From Lentisphaerae bacterium GWF2_38_69 (GTDB lineage: Bacteria > Verrucomicrobiota > Lentisphaeria > Victivallales > GWF2-38-69): 64,000 nt of DNA. A program made the translations under genes and the position numbers. The stretch is from NCBI GenBank assembly GCA_001803205.1, contig MHBE01000059.1, positions 62,001 to 126,000 on the forward strand, written 5' to 3'. Shown piece by piece: positions 28,172-37,823 of the stretch; position 1 is the first letter of the stretch; every line of letters begins with the position of its first letter. Under the pieces are notes generated by a model that was not told where the DNA came from, made no database searches, and saw only the letters and a program-made list of their open reading frames with translations.

Positions 28172-29158
28172 TTATTTTTTTTGTTTTTTCCCGTAAATAA
28201 TTTCGCTGATTCTGATTTTTGGTTCAGGAAGCATTCTATTTGAGATGAAAAGTTTAATCAATTCAGAGGCTTCCTGAAAATTTCCTTGTTGTATCCAATA
28301 AATTTCATGTCCTTCTCTTTCCATTTTCCTAAACCAGATATCCTGGCCTCTTGCGAATTGCCTTATCTTTGCAAGAAGCGTATTTCTCATTTCCTGACAG
28401 CTAAGTTCATTTTTTAAGTATCTGCTGATATACCTATATTCCAGCCCAAATGAATCTAGTCTTTCCCAGGAAACACCATTTGAGTGTAATCTACAAACTT
28501 CTTCTATCAATCCACTTTTTAATCTTTCATCCAGTCTCTTTTCAATCCTGTAATGAACTTCTTTTCTATCGTAATATGGAGCGATTATTAAGTATTCATA
28601 GTTAGAGTTTAATGATTCAGAATCGTTATTCCCATTCTTTTCCTGTTCAAGGTCTTCAAGCACTCTTATGAGCCTCGGACGGCTCAATTTGTTCTCAATC
28701 TGATTATATTGTTCAGGATGATTAGTTTTCAAATAATTACCAATTTCTTCAGCTGTTTTATCTTTCAGGAAATCTCTTATTGAAGTATCTGGTGGAGATA
28801 ACGGGAATTCATATTTTGATATCAATGAATCGATGTAAAGAGGACTGCCGCCAACAACTACAGGAAGTTTTTTTACATCGGATAATTCTTTGATTATTTT
28901 TAACGCATCGCAATTAAATTGTTTGAGATTATATACTTCATTAGGTTCAACAATATCAATCAAATGATATTTAACTTTTTGAGGGTCTTTCAAATATTCA
29001 GATAAATCTTTGCCTGTCCCGATATCAAGCCCTCTATATACCTGCCTTGAATCTGCGCTTACTATTTCTCCATTAGACCTTAAAGCAATATTTACTCCAA
29101 GAGCAGTTTTGCCTGTAGCTGTAGGCCCTGTAATGACTATAACCTTAACTTTATCCAT
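28172..29158 (-). CDS. miaA: tRNA dimethylallyltransferase
   Basis: Transfers dimethylallyl to A37 of tRNAs reading UNN codons. The 328-residue protein has P-loop GPTATGKT at residues 10-17, SADSRQVYRGLDIGTGK, VVGGSPLYIDSLI and the late RQFARGQDIWFRK motif. It is third after tgt and queC among tRNA-modification genes in this part of the window. ATG 29158 is preceded by a spacer of only 16 bp from the K+ channel gene, so they may be cotranscribed. Confidence 0.96.
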   Translation of the reverse strand: MDKVKVIVITGPTATGKTALGVNIALRSNGEIVSADSRQVYRGLDIGTGKDLSEYLKDPQKVKYHLIDIVEPNEVYNLKQFNCDALKIIKELSDVKKLPVVVGGSPLYIDSLISKYEFPLSPPDTSIRDFLKDKTAEEIGNYLKTNHPEQYNQIENKLSRPRLIRVLEDLEQEKNGNNDSESLNSNYEYLIIAPYYDRKEVHYRIEKRLDERLKSGLIEEVCRLHSNGVSWERLDSFGLEYRYISRYLKNELSCQEMRNTLLAKIRQFARGQDIWFRKMEREGHEIYWIQQGNFQEASELIKLFISNRMLPEPKIRISEIIYGKKQKK

Positions 29159-29174
29159 TTCAGATTGTTAAATT

Positions 29175-30332
29175 TTATAAGCTGTCTAAGATAGATTTTG
29201 CGGCCAGAGTTGAGGGAGAAATTATATCATGCACGCCAATTTTACGAGCTTTTTCAAGGTTGTGTTCATTTTCTATTCTTGTGATAACTTTAATTTTATC
29301 AGCATTTTTTAGATTTTCTAAAGCTTCTTTTACAGTAAGGGTAGCAAGAACATTTTCAGGATCTCTTTCGAATGCTATAATAACAGCTTTAGCTTTCTTA
29401 ATGTTCACATCTTGAAAGGTTTTAATTGATGAGATCATTCCCCTGTAAATAATGTATTCTTCGTCCTGCTGCGCATTTATTAATTCTGAAGTGTTATCAA
29501 TAATAACATAAGGAATTTGATGCATCTTGAGTTGTTTTACTACAGCTTTTGACAGTTCAGAAAAACCACAGAGAATAACATGATCTTTCATATTGTTCAT
29601 ATTTCCCATAATTTTAAAAATTCCTTTTACTTTACTTTCTATTTTAGGTCCAATTATAAATGAAACGGCTGTGGCGCCTGCCCCAAGTCCCATGAGAACC
29701 ATTGTGATTGTAAAAAGTTTTGCTTCGGCATTTTTTGGAAAAATATCTCCATACCCTACTGTACTGTAAGTTATTACGGTATAGTAAACAGCATCTAGAA
29801 TTGAATCTATTCCCACATAATGTTTTTTCAGCATGTAACTGCCTGCAACTCCATAGATGAGAGCCAGGACTACAGCAATGCACGCGACAAATTCCTGATA
29901 ATTTTTCATCTTCTCTGAATTGTCTTTTTCAAAGGAATTCCAGGCAATAACAAGAAATACGAAAAAGAAGACATTGAGAAATACTACTTGAGGAAAAGAA
30001 TTAAATACCAGATACTTAATACTTGAAAGAAATAAAAGCAGAATAGTTGAATAAACAGCTTTTTTTTTCCTTCTGTATATTCCTACTCCATTAAAAAACT
30101 GCCATATTGCGAGAATAAATCCTATAATTACGCCTGACAAGCGTACAGATGTTTTCCAAAATGGTATGTTACCATCAAGAATGCTTAAAAATTGTGTTTC
30201 AAGCCCGAATGCTAATAAAATTGATACTGAAAGATGAAGAAATCCGTTACTGAATAGCAACATCCCCAATACATGCGGAAGAAATTCTTTTAATTGAATT
30301 TTTTTGCTCTGAACGACCATAGGATATTGCAA
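29175..30332 (-). CDS. potassium channel with RCK (TrkA-N) domain
   Basis: A 385-residue protein. The N-terminal half has about four hydrophobic helices, then a pore region with the selectivity filter TYSTVGYGD and a following helix. The C-terminal half is a Rossmann-type RCK domain (DHVILCGFSELSKAVVKQL) that gates the channel in response to ligands. It is a Kch-like single-chain channel with extra N-terminal helices, located in the inner membrane. Upstream is the divergent T2SS operon (157-bp spacer). Confidence 0.9.
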   Translation of the reverse strand: MQYPMVVQSKKIQLKEFLPHVLGMLLFSNGFLHLSVSILLAFGLETQFLSILDGNIPFWKTSVRLSGVIIGFILAIWQFFNGVGIYRRKKKAVYSTILLLFLSSIKYLVFNSFPQVVFLNVFFFVFLVIAWNSFEKDNSEKMKNYQEFVACIAVVLALIYGVAGSYMLKKHYVGIDSILDAVYYTVITYSTVGYGDIFPKNAEAKLFTITMVLMGLGAGATAVSFIIGPKIESKVKGIFKIMGNMNNMKDHVILCGFSELSKAVVKQLKMHQIPYVIIDNTSELINAQQDEEYIIYRGMISSIKTFQDVNIKKAKAVIIAFERDPENVLATLTVKEALENLKNADKIKVITRIENEHNLEKARKIGVHDIISPSTLAAKSILDSL

Positions 30333-30489
30333 TGTAATTTTAGATTTAATTCTATCAGTGAGATATAAACTATTTCAGCTAAATATCCAAAATAATCCAA
30401 AAAATTCTTAATTAGAGTATAGCTACAAAATATTAATCAGATAGAATTTTAGAAAAGTATTATTATATAGGTTAAATAGAATCCTTGTC

Positions 30490-31758
30490 ATGCTCAAAGT
30501 AAAAACTTGTTTATCAATAGTATGGGATAAAGATTATCTTGTTTACGGTGCTCTTCTATCCAAAAGAGGTAAAAAATTTACCTTATTGAATTTTTCTTCC
30601 TGTATTGATAAGAACCGAACCTTTGCACAGAGATTGTCTGAAGTATACAAGAAACTTGGCGGGGACAACAGCGAGAGAGTAGTACTCGGCGGTTTTGTCC
30701 CTAATGCTTTAATTTTCTCTTTAGATATACCAAATCTCAAACCTACAGAAATCAAGAAATTCCTTGACTTTGAAATCAGCCGATACATTCCGGAAAATCC
30801 AGAAGACTACGCCTGGACATTCAGGCCGATTCTTTATCCTGGAGCTGATAAAAATAAAATAGAAAAAATAAAAATTATTGCTCTCTACAAGTCAGTAGCA
30901 GATGAAATCGCAAAATCATTGATTGAATCAGGAATGAAATTTGATGCTATTCTTCATCCTTTTTTTGTTATAGACCCGCTTTATACTGCTTTTGATTTAT
31001 ATCTGGAAACTATTGATGATAAATTCTATTCAAGAGCTTCTATTGAACAAGAAGGCTGGTTCATGTCTGAATTACCAAAAGACGAGACTCAGAAACAATT
31101 ACTAGCCGAAGAAACGAATTTTGCGTTTCATCGCTTCGAGTCAATGCTTAAAGAGAGTCTCAAATATTTTATTCCAAGTATAATCCTTGCCGAATACTCT
31201 CTTTCCAGGACATTTGATATTGAGAGAAAGAATTTTTTTCCAGTCCCTCCCTCCTGTAAGCCAAAGCGGTTTAAGCTTTTAAAGCTCGGAGCTGTTGCGG
31301 CCTTTGCGGTTTTTCTGTTTCTTGCTGGATTTTATATTTGCAGGGAATCGATTGATAATTACAGATTACTGGATAGCTTGAAAAATCAATTGGCCTCATT
31401 AAAAACTGAACTTAATGACATTAAAAGAAAAGCTTCAAAAGAGAAAACTACTAATGACTACATTCAGCTAACGCTTACTTCCGAACCTGATGATATTGAC
31501 GCATTAAATTTTCTTGATTATTTAAGCAAAATTACTCCCAAAGATGTCTGGGCCAACTATCTGAATACTTACGGCAATAGTGCAAATCTTACAATGCAGA
31601 CGACTGGCAATTCTGATGCTCTTATCTCTGAGCTTTACAGATCTCCCGAATATACACTTCAAAACAGCAGAAAAAATAAATCTTCAGATGGATCTGAGTA
31701 CATTTATATAAGTTTGGTTAAAAAGTCAAAAGACAACTCTGATTATCTACCGCAATGA
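30490..31758 (+). CDS. gspL: type II secretion inner-membrane platform protein GspL (PilM-PilN-like)
   Basis: First gene of the secretion operon, 422 residues. The N-terminal 245 or so residues look like the actin-like cytoplasmic domain (LDIPNLKPTEIKKFLDFEIS and YIPENPEDYAW are PilM/GspL-like). A basic stretch follows, then a membrane segment around residues 262-280 (AVAAFAVFLFLAGFYI), a coiled coil and a small periplasmic PilN-like domain. It links the ATPase GspE to the pseudopilus base. No obvious ribosome site precedes ATG 30490. The stop overlaps gspM (ATGA). Confidence 0.8.
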   Translation: MLKVKTCLSIVWDKDYLVYGALLSKRGKKFTLLNFSSCIDKNRTFAQRLSEVYKKLGGDNSERVVLGGFVPNALIFSLDIPNLKPTEIKKFLDFEISRYIPENPEDYAWTFRPILYPGADKNKIEKIKIIALYKSVADEIAKSLIESGMKFDAILHPFFVIDPLYTAFDLYLETIDDKFYSRASIEQEGWFMSELPKDETQKQLLAEETNFAFHRFESMLKESLKYFIPSIILAEYSLSRTFDIERKNFFPVPPSCKPKRFKLLKLGAVAAFAVFLFLAGFYICRESIDNYRLLDSLKNQLASLKTELNDIKRKASKEKTTNDYIQLTLTSEPDDIDALNFLDYLSKITPKDVWANYLNTYGNSANLTMQTTGNSDALISELYRSPEYTLQNSRKNKSSDGSEYIYISLVKKSKDNSDYLPQ

Positions 31759-32405
31759 AGAAAATATCATTTAAAATTTTACTGCCTAAAGCAATAAGAG
31801 AAAATAAACTCATAAAAGGGAAAAAGAATTTACTTATTCCTGTTGGCATTATCATAGGCGTAATTATCATACTTTCGATCCTTGAAAGTTCTTTTGGCCT
31901 ATTAAGCACAACTTTTATGGGACAGGAAACAATAAAAGAATATACTAAAGAAATACTTGGAATTCAAAAGCAGATCCAGATAGAACAGGGAGCGTATAGG
32001 GATATACTTGACAGAGAGGCGCAATTTATTTCTCAAAAAAATGAATATTGGATTACACAGAGAGACGGTGATATGAATCAGAGTTTTCAGCAGAAAATCT
32101 CATCTGCCGCATCAAAAGCCAGTGTGGATTTAAGTACTGCCGGTTCCGTGCAGGTTTCAAAAATCAGCGATGATCTCAGCATCGGTGAAGTCGAGATATC
32201 CTGTTCAGGGAGCATGGAGGAAATAACAAAATTTATTTATGCTTTGACTTATTCTACTCCAAAAATGTACTGGGAAAGGTTTTCACTTAGACCTGATAAC
32301 TACAACAGCAAAGGTACCATATATATGACTTGCGATGCCAAGTTTCTAATAATAAGTAATAAGGACATTATTACCCTTTTTGGTATCGGAGAAAAAAATG
32401 ATTAA
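31755..32405 (+). CDS. gspM: type II secretion protein GspM-like (PilO-like)
   Basis: A 216-residue bitopic protein: short basic cytoplasmic tail, membrane helix about residues 27-45 (LIPVGIIIGVIIILSIL), a coiled-coil stretch, then a ferredoxin-like periplasmic domain rich in alternating strands (GSVQVSKISDDLSIGEVEIS). Identified by position between gspL and gspC and by the PilO/GspM architecture; primary sequence similarity is weak, as usual for this family. It overlaps both neighbours. Confidence 0.7.
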   Translation: MKKISFKILLPKAIRENKLIKGKKNLLIPVGIIIGVIIILSILESSFGLLSTTFMGQETIKEYTKEILGIQKQIQIEQGAYRDILDREAQFISQKNEYWITQRDGDMNQSFQQKISSAASKASVDLSTAGSVQVSKISDDLSIGEVEISCSGSMEEITKFIYALTYSTPKMYWERFSLRPDNYNSKGTIYMTCDAKFLIISNKDIITLFGIGEKND

Positions 32406-33102
32406 AATCCTCTACATGGCATCAATTCCTTTATTTACTCTGCTTATACTGATTTTCCTTGCTCTTAATTTGACATATAAATCGCCAATCATAAATCAGG
32501 AAATGCTAAAAACAAGCGAAATGCTTATAAAGAATAGCCCTACTCAGAATTCATCAGAAATAGAGGTAAATCACTCAACACCTCCAATAATTTCAGAAAT
32601 TTGGGAAAATAATATTTTCAATCCATCAAGAGCTTCATCAGCTGATAGTTCTGGAGGAAAATTATCTCTAAAAGATGTCACGCTTATAGGAGTATTCGGC
32701 AATGGCCCTATCTTAGGTGGAGTATTTCAGATTAACAGTCCTCAAAATCCTCAAGGAGGAGATTATTCCTATGGAACACCTAACCAGCAGAGTAAAGAAG
32801 CTCCTCCAAAACCTAAAATGGTATTTCTCATAGGAGAGAAATTGCCAAATGGGTATGTTCTCAAATCAGTCGATAAAGATTCTGTAATTCTTCAGGGAGG
32901 AGACAGCTCCGTACCGCTTCAAATTCAATTTGCTGATGAAGACAGCACAAAAAGATTAGCTGAAGGACAAAGGAATATTGTCCAACAACAAGCAAGAATA
33001 ATTGAAAGCGGAAATCAAGCTTCTTCAGGAGAGAATGTTTCAAGCTCAAATTCATCAAGTATAGTTATTAGGAATAATCCGGATCAAAAACAGAATAATT
33101 AA
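32398..33102 (+). CDS. gspC: type II secretion protein GspC-like
   Basis: About 234 residues from ATG 32398, chosen over a TTG at 32380 because GGAG precedes it and it overlaps the gspM stop. An N-terminal membrane helix (ASIPLFTLLILIFLAL) is followed by a linker and a homology-region-like segment LSLKDVTLIGVFGNGP that in GspC contacts the secretin N0 domain. A second strand pair KLPNGYVLKSVDKDSVILQ resembles the PilP/GspC fold. The C-terminus is a Gln/Ser/Asn-rich tail without a PDZ domain. Confidence 0.72.
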   Translation: MIKILYMASIPLFTLLILIFLALNLTYKSPIINQEMLKTSEMLIKNSPTQNSSEIEVNHSTPPIISEIWENNIFNPSRASSADSSGGKLSLKDVTLIGVFGNGPILGGVFQINSPQNPQGGDYSYGTPNQQSKEAPPKPKMVFLIGEKLPNGYVLKSVDKDSVILQGGDSSVPLQIQFADEDSTKRLAEGQRNIVQQQARIIESGNQASSGENVSSSNSSSIVIRNNPDQKQNN

Positions 33103-33121
33103 AGTTTAAAATATATCAAAG

Positions 33122-33640
33122 GTGAAAAATATGTTAAATGAAGATAAAATCAAAGGTATGGATACAAAAGTTTTTCTGAAAAAAATAATGAATAGTTCGA
33201 CATATGTATTTTTAGCAATTATTGTTATTTTGATTCTGGTACTTCACTTCCAAAATATGTCAATCCTTGAAAATTTGGCTCAATCTGCCAATAGGACTGA
33301 AGCAGAACTCAAATCAACAAAGCTATTTGTTGGCAAACAAATTAATGAGTTCTCCGATGAAATAAAAAACCTTTCCCAAGAAATTGATAAAATATATTCA
33401 GTTGAACAAGAACAGAACAAAACTATTTCGATAATTCCGACAGACAATGCTTTTTTTAAACAATGGCTAAAATCTAACCATGAAGAAACTCTGAAAACCA
33501 TTGGTGAAATAAGAAGTCGTCTTGATGATGTGAAAAGCAGTATAAACAATATCAAAGCCGATATTAGCAATATTGGGACAGTGACTGTCAAAACAAATTC
33601 AGCCCCGGAGAAAGAAAGAGTTGAGTCTATATCAATTTAA
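33122..33640 (+). CDS. membrane-anchored coiled-coil protein of the T2SS operon, unassigned
   Basis: A 172-residue protein lying between gspC and gspD. One membrane helix (about residues 27-45, STYVFLAIIVILILVLHF) is followed by long heptad-like coiled coil (residues 50-160; many Glu, Lys, Leu and Ile at spaced positions) and a short polar tail. No known Gsp subunit has this form. GGTGAAAA precedes the ATG. The strict operon setting suggests a structural or pilotin-like helper of the secretin, but no homology supports this. Confidence 0.7.
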   Translation: MKNMLNEDKIKGMDTKVFLKKIMNSSTYVFLAIIVILILVLHFQNMSILENLAQSANRTEAELKSTKLFVGKQINEFSDEIKNLSQEIDKIYSVEQEQNKTISIIPTDNAFFKQWLKSNHEETLKTIGEIRSRLDDVKSSINNIKADISNIGTVTVKTNSAPEKERVESISI

Positions 33641-33678
33641 TTTCATATCTTTAATTATTTAGGAGATGCTCTGCAGTT

Positions 33679-36129
33679 ATGACAAATAGATTTTTTACTA
33701 GGTTAAGAACAGCCTGGAAAAAAGGAATATGCTTATTTCTTTATGTGGTATCTTTTAGTCTTATCTTTTCTTGCAGCAATGTTGATGATTCTTTACCGGG
33801 AGATAAAAAAGAAAACCCGAATAATTATACAAAAGACCCAATAATGCCTGTAGAATCAAAGCCTAACACTACTTCGCCTAGCGATGAAAAAATTAAACCT
33901 GTCGCAATGATGGGGCACAGCGTAGCTGAATCAGAAATAGATTCTCTTGATGAACAAAAAATAAAGGACTTTTCCCAAAATACAGAACCTCCATTTTATT
34001 CTTATTTTGCCGAACAACAAAAAGATTTTAATGATGAAAACAGAGTAACTATTTCATTTAATGCAGCTCCAATTGAAGAAGTAGTTCCTGCCTTTGCCAA
34101 AATTTTGGATTTTAATTTCTATCTTGATCCAGCTATTAAGGGTACAGTTACGATGTCTGTGGATGGAGATCTTGCAAAAAGCGATGGTTGGCAGATATTT
34201 GAACAAATATTAATCTTTAACGGCGCCTACTGTTCTGTAGAAAGCGGCATAGTTCATATTCTTCCTCTGAGCGACTTAGCTCAAGAGAGTTTGCATCCTG
34301 GAGTTGGCAGATATCAATCTAATGTGAGCGTTACTCTTTTCAGATTAAAAAATATAAAATCATCAAATCTTGCCCAGCAGATAAAACCATTTATGAGCAA
34401 TGGGGGAGTTATTATTGATATTGCTGACCAAAATTCACTTCTTATTGTGGAGATCCCGATGAATATGCCCAAAATAAGAGCTGTGATAAATATGCTGGAT
34501 GTGAACAGTAAGCATTCCTGGCCTAGGGCTGTTATAAAATGTTCTAATATCACTCCTAGTTCGATAGCTGCTGAGCTGACTAGAGTTCTTCCTGTTTTAG
34601 GATTTCCCGTAGATTATAATCCTCCTGATAACAATTCTCAAGGATATGGATCATCTGGTGGTTCATCGGGCTCGAGTTCTTCAAATCAAACAATGCTTAA
34701 TTCTAATACCAGTGAAATAGGCGCTATTAATCTTCAAGTAGTCGATAGGCTTCAGCTGCTGGTAGTATCAGCCGCGAATGATGAAGTTCTTGGCGAGGTA
34801 AAAAAATGGGCTGATGTATTAGATAGAAGCGATGTAGGAGACCAAGATCAGATATTCATATACAATATCCACAATGCCAATGCAGATGATCTCATTCAGA
34901 CCTTATCGATACTCTTTAATGTGCAAGGAGCAACCCTTACTCCTTCTAAAACCTCTTCAAGCGCCACAGGCGGATCCTCATCTGGAGGGCTTAGCGGTGG
35001 CTCGGGTGGTCTCAGTGGCGGCAGCTCGGGTGGCCTCAGTGGTGGCGGATCTTCCATGAGAGCTACAGCATACGATGTTACTCAGGTTACATCTCAAAAT
35101 ACACAACAGGGAGGAAGTCAGGCAGGCAGCGGGCAAACCGGTGTGGGGCAAAATACTATCAGTATTTATGATTATCCTATGAGAGTCATGGCTGATGCAA
35201 AAAACCAAAGGCTTATCGTACGATGCATACCAAGAGCTTATGCTATTGTGAAAGCACTCCTTGACAGGATTGATACAATGCCTCCTCAGGCTCTTCTTAC
35301 TGTCACGGTAGCAGATATAAGCCTCGAGAACGACCTTGATGTTGGAGTACAAGCTCAGTTTAAAACAATTGCCGGTGATTTTGGAACTGATTATGGTCTA
35401 GGAGATGAATTCCCTGCCGGAGGCGCCGGAAAAACTGATGGATTCTCATGGGTATATAATTCTGGACTAGCAGACGCAACTTTTCATACGATACAGACTG
35501 AACATAAAACAACGATGCTGGCAAATCCTGAAATTCTTGTACAAAGCCACTCTCCTGCTACAATTTCTATCGGTCAGTCAGTCCCTATAAATACCGGTTC
35601 GACAAATAGTGGACAGGGCGGAACTACAACTTCTTACGATTATAAGGATGTTGGAATAATTGTTCAAATGACTCCGCATATAACAAAAGGCGGCCTGATC
35701 AACCTGGAATTCAGTCAGACAAATTCTAAAATTGATAATGATATATCAAGTGACAGTGCAGGCGGCAATCCCACATTTACCCAGGAAGTCCTGACTACCG
35801 TAATGAATGTTCCTGACGGAGGAACAATTATAATAGGCGGGCTTATTATGAATAATGTTTCTGATGTGGTAGAAACCATTCCTTTTATTGGGAATCTTCC
35901 TTTTTTAAGTAGAATGGTTGGCAGTTCCTCTTTAGTAAAAACAAGGTCAGAATTATTAGTTCTGATTACTGCCAAAATAATAACTAAAACAAATGAACTT
36001 GAACAGATGAATCAACGGTACCTAAACAGTGTTAAGCTTATAAAAGAGAGTTTCACTAAAGATGAAAAAGACAATTCTCATGTATTTCAGGCAGAAGACA
36101 TAAATAAGCTTTACATCAAGGGCGACTAA
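33679..36129 (+). CDS. gspD: type II secretion secretin GspD
   Basis: The outer-membrane channel, 816 residues. The signal sequence ends near SLIFSCS, a near-lipobox, so it may be a self-lipidated secretin. N-domains include TISFNAAPIEEVVPAFAKIL (N0), SVTLFRLKNIKSSNLAQQI (N1), RAVIKCSNITPSSIAAELT and IFIYNIHNANADDLIQTLS. The secretin core has VQSHSPATISIGQSVPI, DVGIIVQMTPHIT, MNVPDGGTIIIGGL and VETIPFIGNLPFLSRM. A Gly/Ser-rich segment (residues 431-459) interrupts the last N-domain region. It is followed by gspE. Confidence 0.95.
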   Translation: MTNRFFTRLRTAWKKGICLFLYVVSFSLIFSCSNVDDSLPGDKKENPNNYTKDPIMPVESKPNTTSPSDEKIKPVAMMGHSVAESEIDSLDEQKIKDFSQNTEPPFYSYFAEQQKDFNDENRVTISFNAAPIEEVVPAFAKILDFNFYLDPAIKGTVTMSVDGDLAKSDGWQIFEQILIFNGAYCSVESGIVHILPLSDLAQESLHPGVGRYQSNVSVTLFRLKNIKSSNLAQQIKPFMSNGGVIIDIADQNSLLIVEIPMNMPKIRAVINMLDVNSKHSWPRAVIKCSNITPSSIAAELTRVLPVLGFPVDYNPPDNNSQGYGSSGGSSGSSSSNQTMLNSNTSEIGAINLQVVDRLQLLVVSAANDEVLGEVKKWADVLDRSDVGDQDQIFIYNIHNANADDLIQTLSILFNVQGATLTPSKTSSSATGGSSSGGLSGGSGGLSGGSSGGLSGGGSSMRATAYDVTQVTSQNTQQGGSQAGSGQTGVGQNTISIYDYPMRVMADAKNQRLIVRCIPRAYAIVKALLDRIDTMPPQALLTVTVADISLENDLDVGVQAQFKTIAGDFGTDYGLGDEFPAGGAGKTDGFSWVYNSGLADATFHTIQTEHKTTMLANPEILVQSHSPATISIGQSVPINTGSTNSGQGGTTTSYDYKDVGIIVQMTPHITKGGLINLEFSQTNSKIDNDISSDSAGGNPTFTQEVLTTVMNVPDGGTIIIGGLIMNNVSDVVETIPFIGNLPFLSRMVGSSSLVKTRSELLVLITAKIITKTNELEQMNQRYLNSVKLIKESFTKDEKDNSHVFQAEDINKLYIKGD
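34969..35055 (+). repeat. Gly/Ser low-complexity tract inside gspD
   Basis: Twenty-nine codons almost entirely Gly, Ser and Leu, built from the unit GGLSGGS repeated about three times. The DNA shows matching short tandem repeats (GGTGGC/CTCAGT blocks) and is much more GC-rich than its surroundings. A shorter Gly/Ser stretch lies near 34650-34690. Slippage is the likely source. Confidence 0.8.
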
Positions 36130-36151
36130 GAGGCTATAAGCGCGATATGAT

Positions 36152-37744
36152 ATGAATTTTCTCAACTCTTTAAACGAATTTTCAAAAGATTTTACGAGGA
36201 TATACGAAGCATATCCATTTGATCTTTCTTCCAAGGAAAGAGAGAAACTCGACTGGGAACTTTGCAGCAGAGGAACTATTCCTGAAGCTGAGCTGATAAG
36301 GACTTACTCTAGAATAACCGAAATAAAAATCAGAGAAGAAGATGAACTTACAAATGTTGAAAAGTTTCCTAAAATATCGTTGGAGTATTTGGAAAATTTT
36401 TGTTTTATCCCTTTCAAATGGGATGAAAAATCAGTTGAGCTTGTAGTAAGTTCTCCTTACAGGATCGACTCCATCGCATATATTTTTAAACAACTTTACG
36501 ACATGGATTCAACTTTTTCCTACGCAAGACGCAGTGTTTTGGAAAGGCTTATTCAGGAAACTTACAATAAGGAATCTCAAGAGGAAGAACAGGGGTTCGG
36601 CCCTGCAGACAGCCAGGAAGCATTGATGAACATGGCTACTGAAGCCAAAATAGTCCGTTTGGTAAATGAAGTTTTTTCAAGAGCAGTAGAAATGAATGCC
36701 AGTGATATCCATGTAGAACCTGAAGAAAATAAATATGCAATTCGTTTCAGAATAGACGGCAATCTGCAGGAATTTATGACAGGATCAATCAATCAGTACC
36801 CGGCGGTGGCCTCAAGAATTAAACTTGTCGGGGGGTTAAACATCGCCGAAAGCAGACTTCCGCAGGACGGCAGAACAAATATTCATCTTGGCAAAAGCGA
36901 AATTGATATGCGTATTAATACAATCCCAACACTAAGCGGAGAAAGCATTGTCCTTCGTCTTTTACGAAAAGATGCAATGGTATTTAATTTGAAAAACACC
37001 GGAATGATCGATGGAATGCGGAAAAGATTTGAGGGAATAATTACTCTGCCTCACGGTATTATACTTGTTGTGGGTCCGACAGGGAGTGGTAAATCCACTA
37101 CCTTGTACAGTATTATGTCACAGCTTAATACCCCGGAAGTTAAAATTATCACTATTGAAGATCCTGTGGAATACAGGATTCCAGGTCTCTCACAGATGCA
37201 GGTCAATCCAAAAATTGGCTTAAATTTTTCAAACGCACTGAGAAACATTGTTCGCCAGGATCCGGATATAATACTAGTTGGAGAAATAAGAGATAAGGAA
37301 ACTGCCGATATAGCAATTAACGCTGCTCTTACTGGGCATCTGGTATTAAGCACATTGCATACTAATGACGCAGTAGGCGCAATAAGCCGACTTCTTGATA
37401 TGGGAGCTGAAGGGTTTCTAATAGCCTCTTCATTAGTTGCTGTCCTTTCGCAGCGTTTGGTAAGAAGGATATGCAAGGATTGCAATGGGAAGAGCGCTAC
37501 CGACCATACGATTAAATGTAAAACTTGCAGTTCTTCAGGATTCAAGGGACGCCTCGCAATCATGGAACTTCTTGTAATTGATGATGAAGTAAGGCAGGCA
37601 ATTATCAAAAATACAGACAGCTCTACACTTAATAAAATAGCTATCAAGAATGGAATGATTCCAATCCAGGATGACGGCATTGAAAAAGTAAAAGCTGGTC
37701 TGACAACGGAACCTGAAGTTTATGTAGCTGCAAAGAAAGATTAA
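36152..37744 (+). CDS. gspE: type II secretion ATPase GspE
   Basis: Cytoplasmic hexameric ATPase driving pseudopilus assembly, 530 residues. N1E-like domain about 1-140; then SDIHVEPEENKYAIRFRIDG, Walker A GPTGSGKST at 308-316, Asp box TIEDPVEY, Walker B ILVGEIRDKETA and His box LSTLHTNDA. A zinc-ribbon CKDC...CKTC lies near the C-terminus, as in GspE and PilB. It is followed after 79 bp by gspF. Confidence 0.97.
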   Translation: MNFLNSLNEFSKDFTRIYEAYPFDLSSKEREKLDWELCSRGTIPEAELIRTYSRITEIKIREEDELTNVEKFPKISLEYLENFCFIPFKWDEKSVELVVSSPYRIDSIAYIFKQLYDMDSTFSYARRSVLERLIQETYNKESQEEEQGFGPADSQEALMNMATEAKIVRLVNEVFSRAVEMNASDIHVEPEENKYAIRFRIDGNLQEFMTGSINQYPAVASRIKLVGGLNIAESRLPQDGRTNIHLGKSEIDMRINTIPTLSGESIVLRLLRKDAMVFNLKNTGMIDGMRKRFEGIITLPHGIILVVGPTGSGKSTTLYSIMSQLNTPEVKIITIEDPVEYRIPGLSQMQVNPKIGLNFSNALRNIVRQDPDIILVGEIRDKETADIAINAALTGHLVLSTLHTNDAVGAISRLLDMGAEGFLIASSLVAVLSQRLVRRICKDCNGKSATDHTIKCKTCSSSGFKGRLAIMELLVIDDEVRQAIIKNTDSSTLNKIAIKNGMIPIQDDGIEKVKAGLTTEPEVYVAAKKD

Positions 37745-37823
37745 TATTTACTCAAAAGTAATATTAAGTTTGGCAAATAGCCTTCAGGATTTAATAATTA
37801 ATATTTAGGATTTATAAAGTTTT

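Noticed and set aside
34874-35352. Overlapping frames in the Gly/Ser-rich part of gspD on both strands
   Set aside because: They arise from the low-complexity repeat inside a clear secretin gene.
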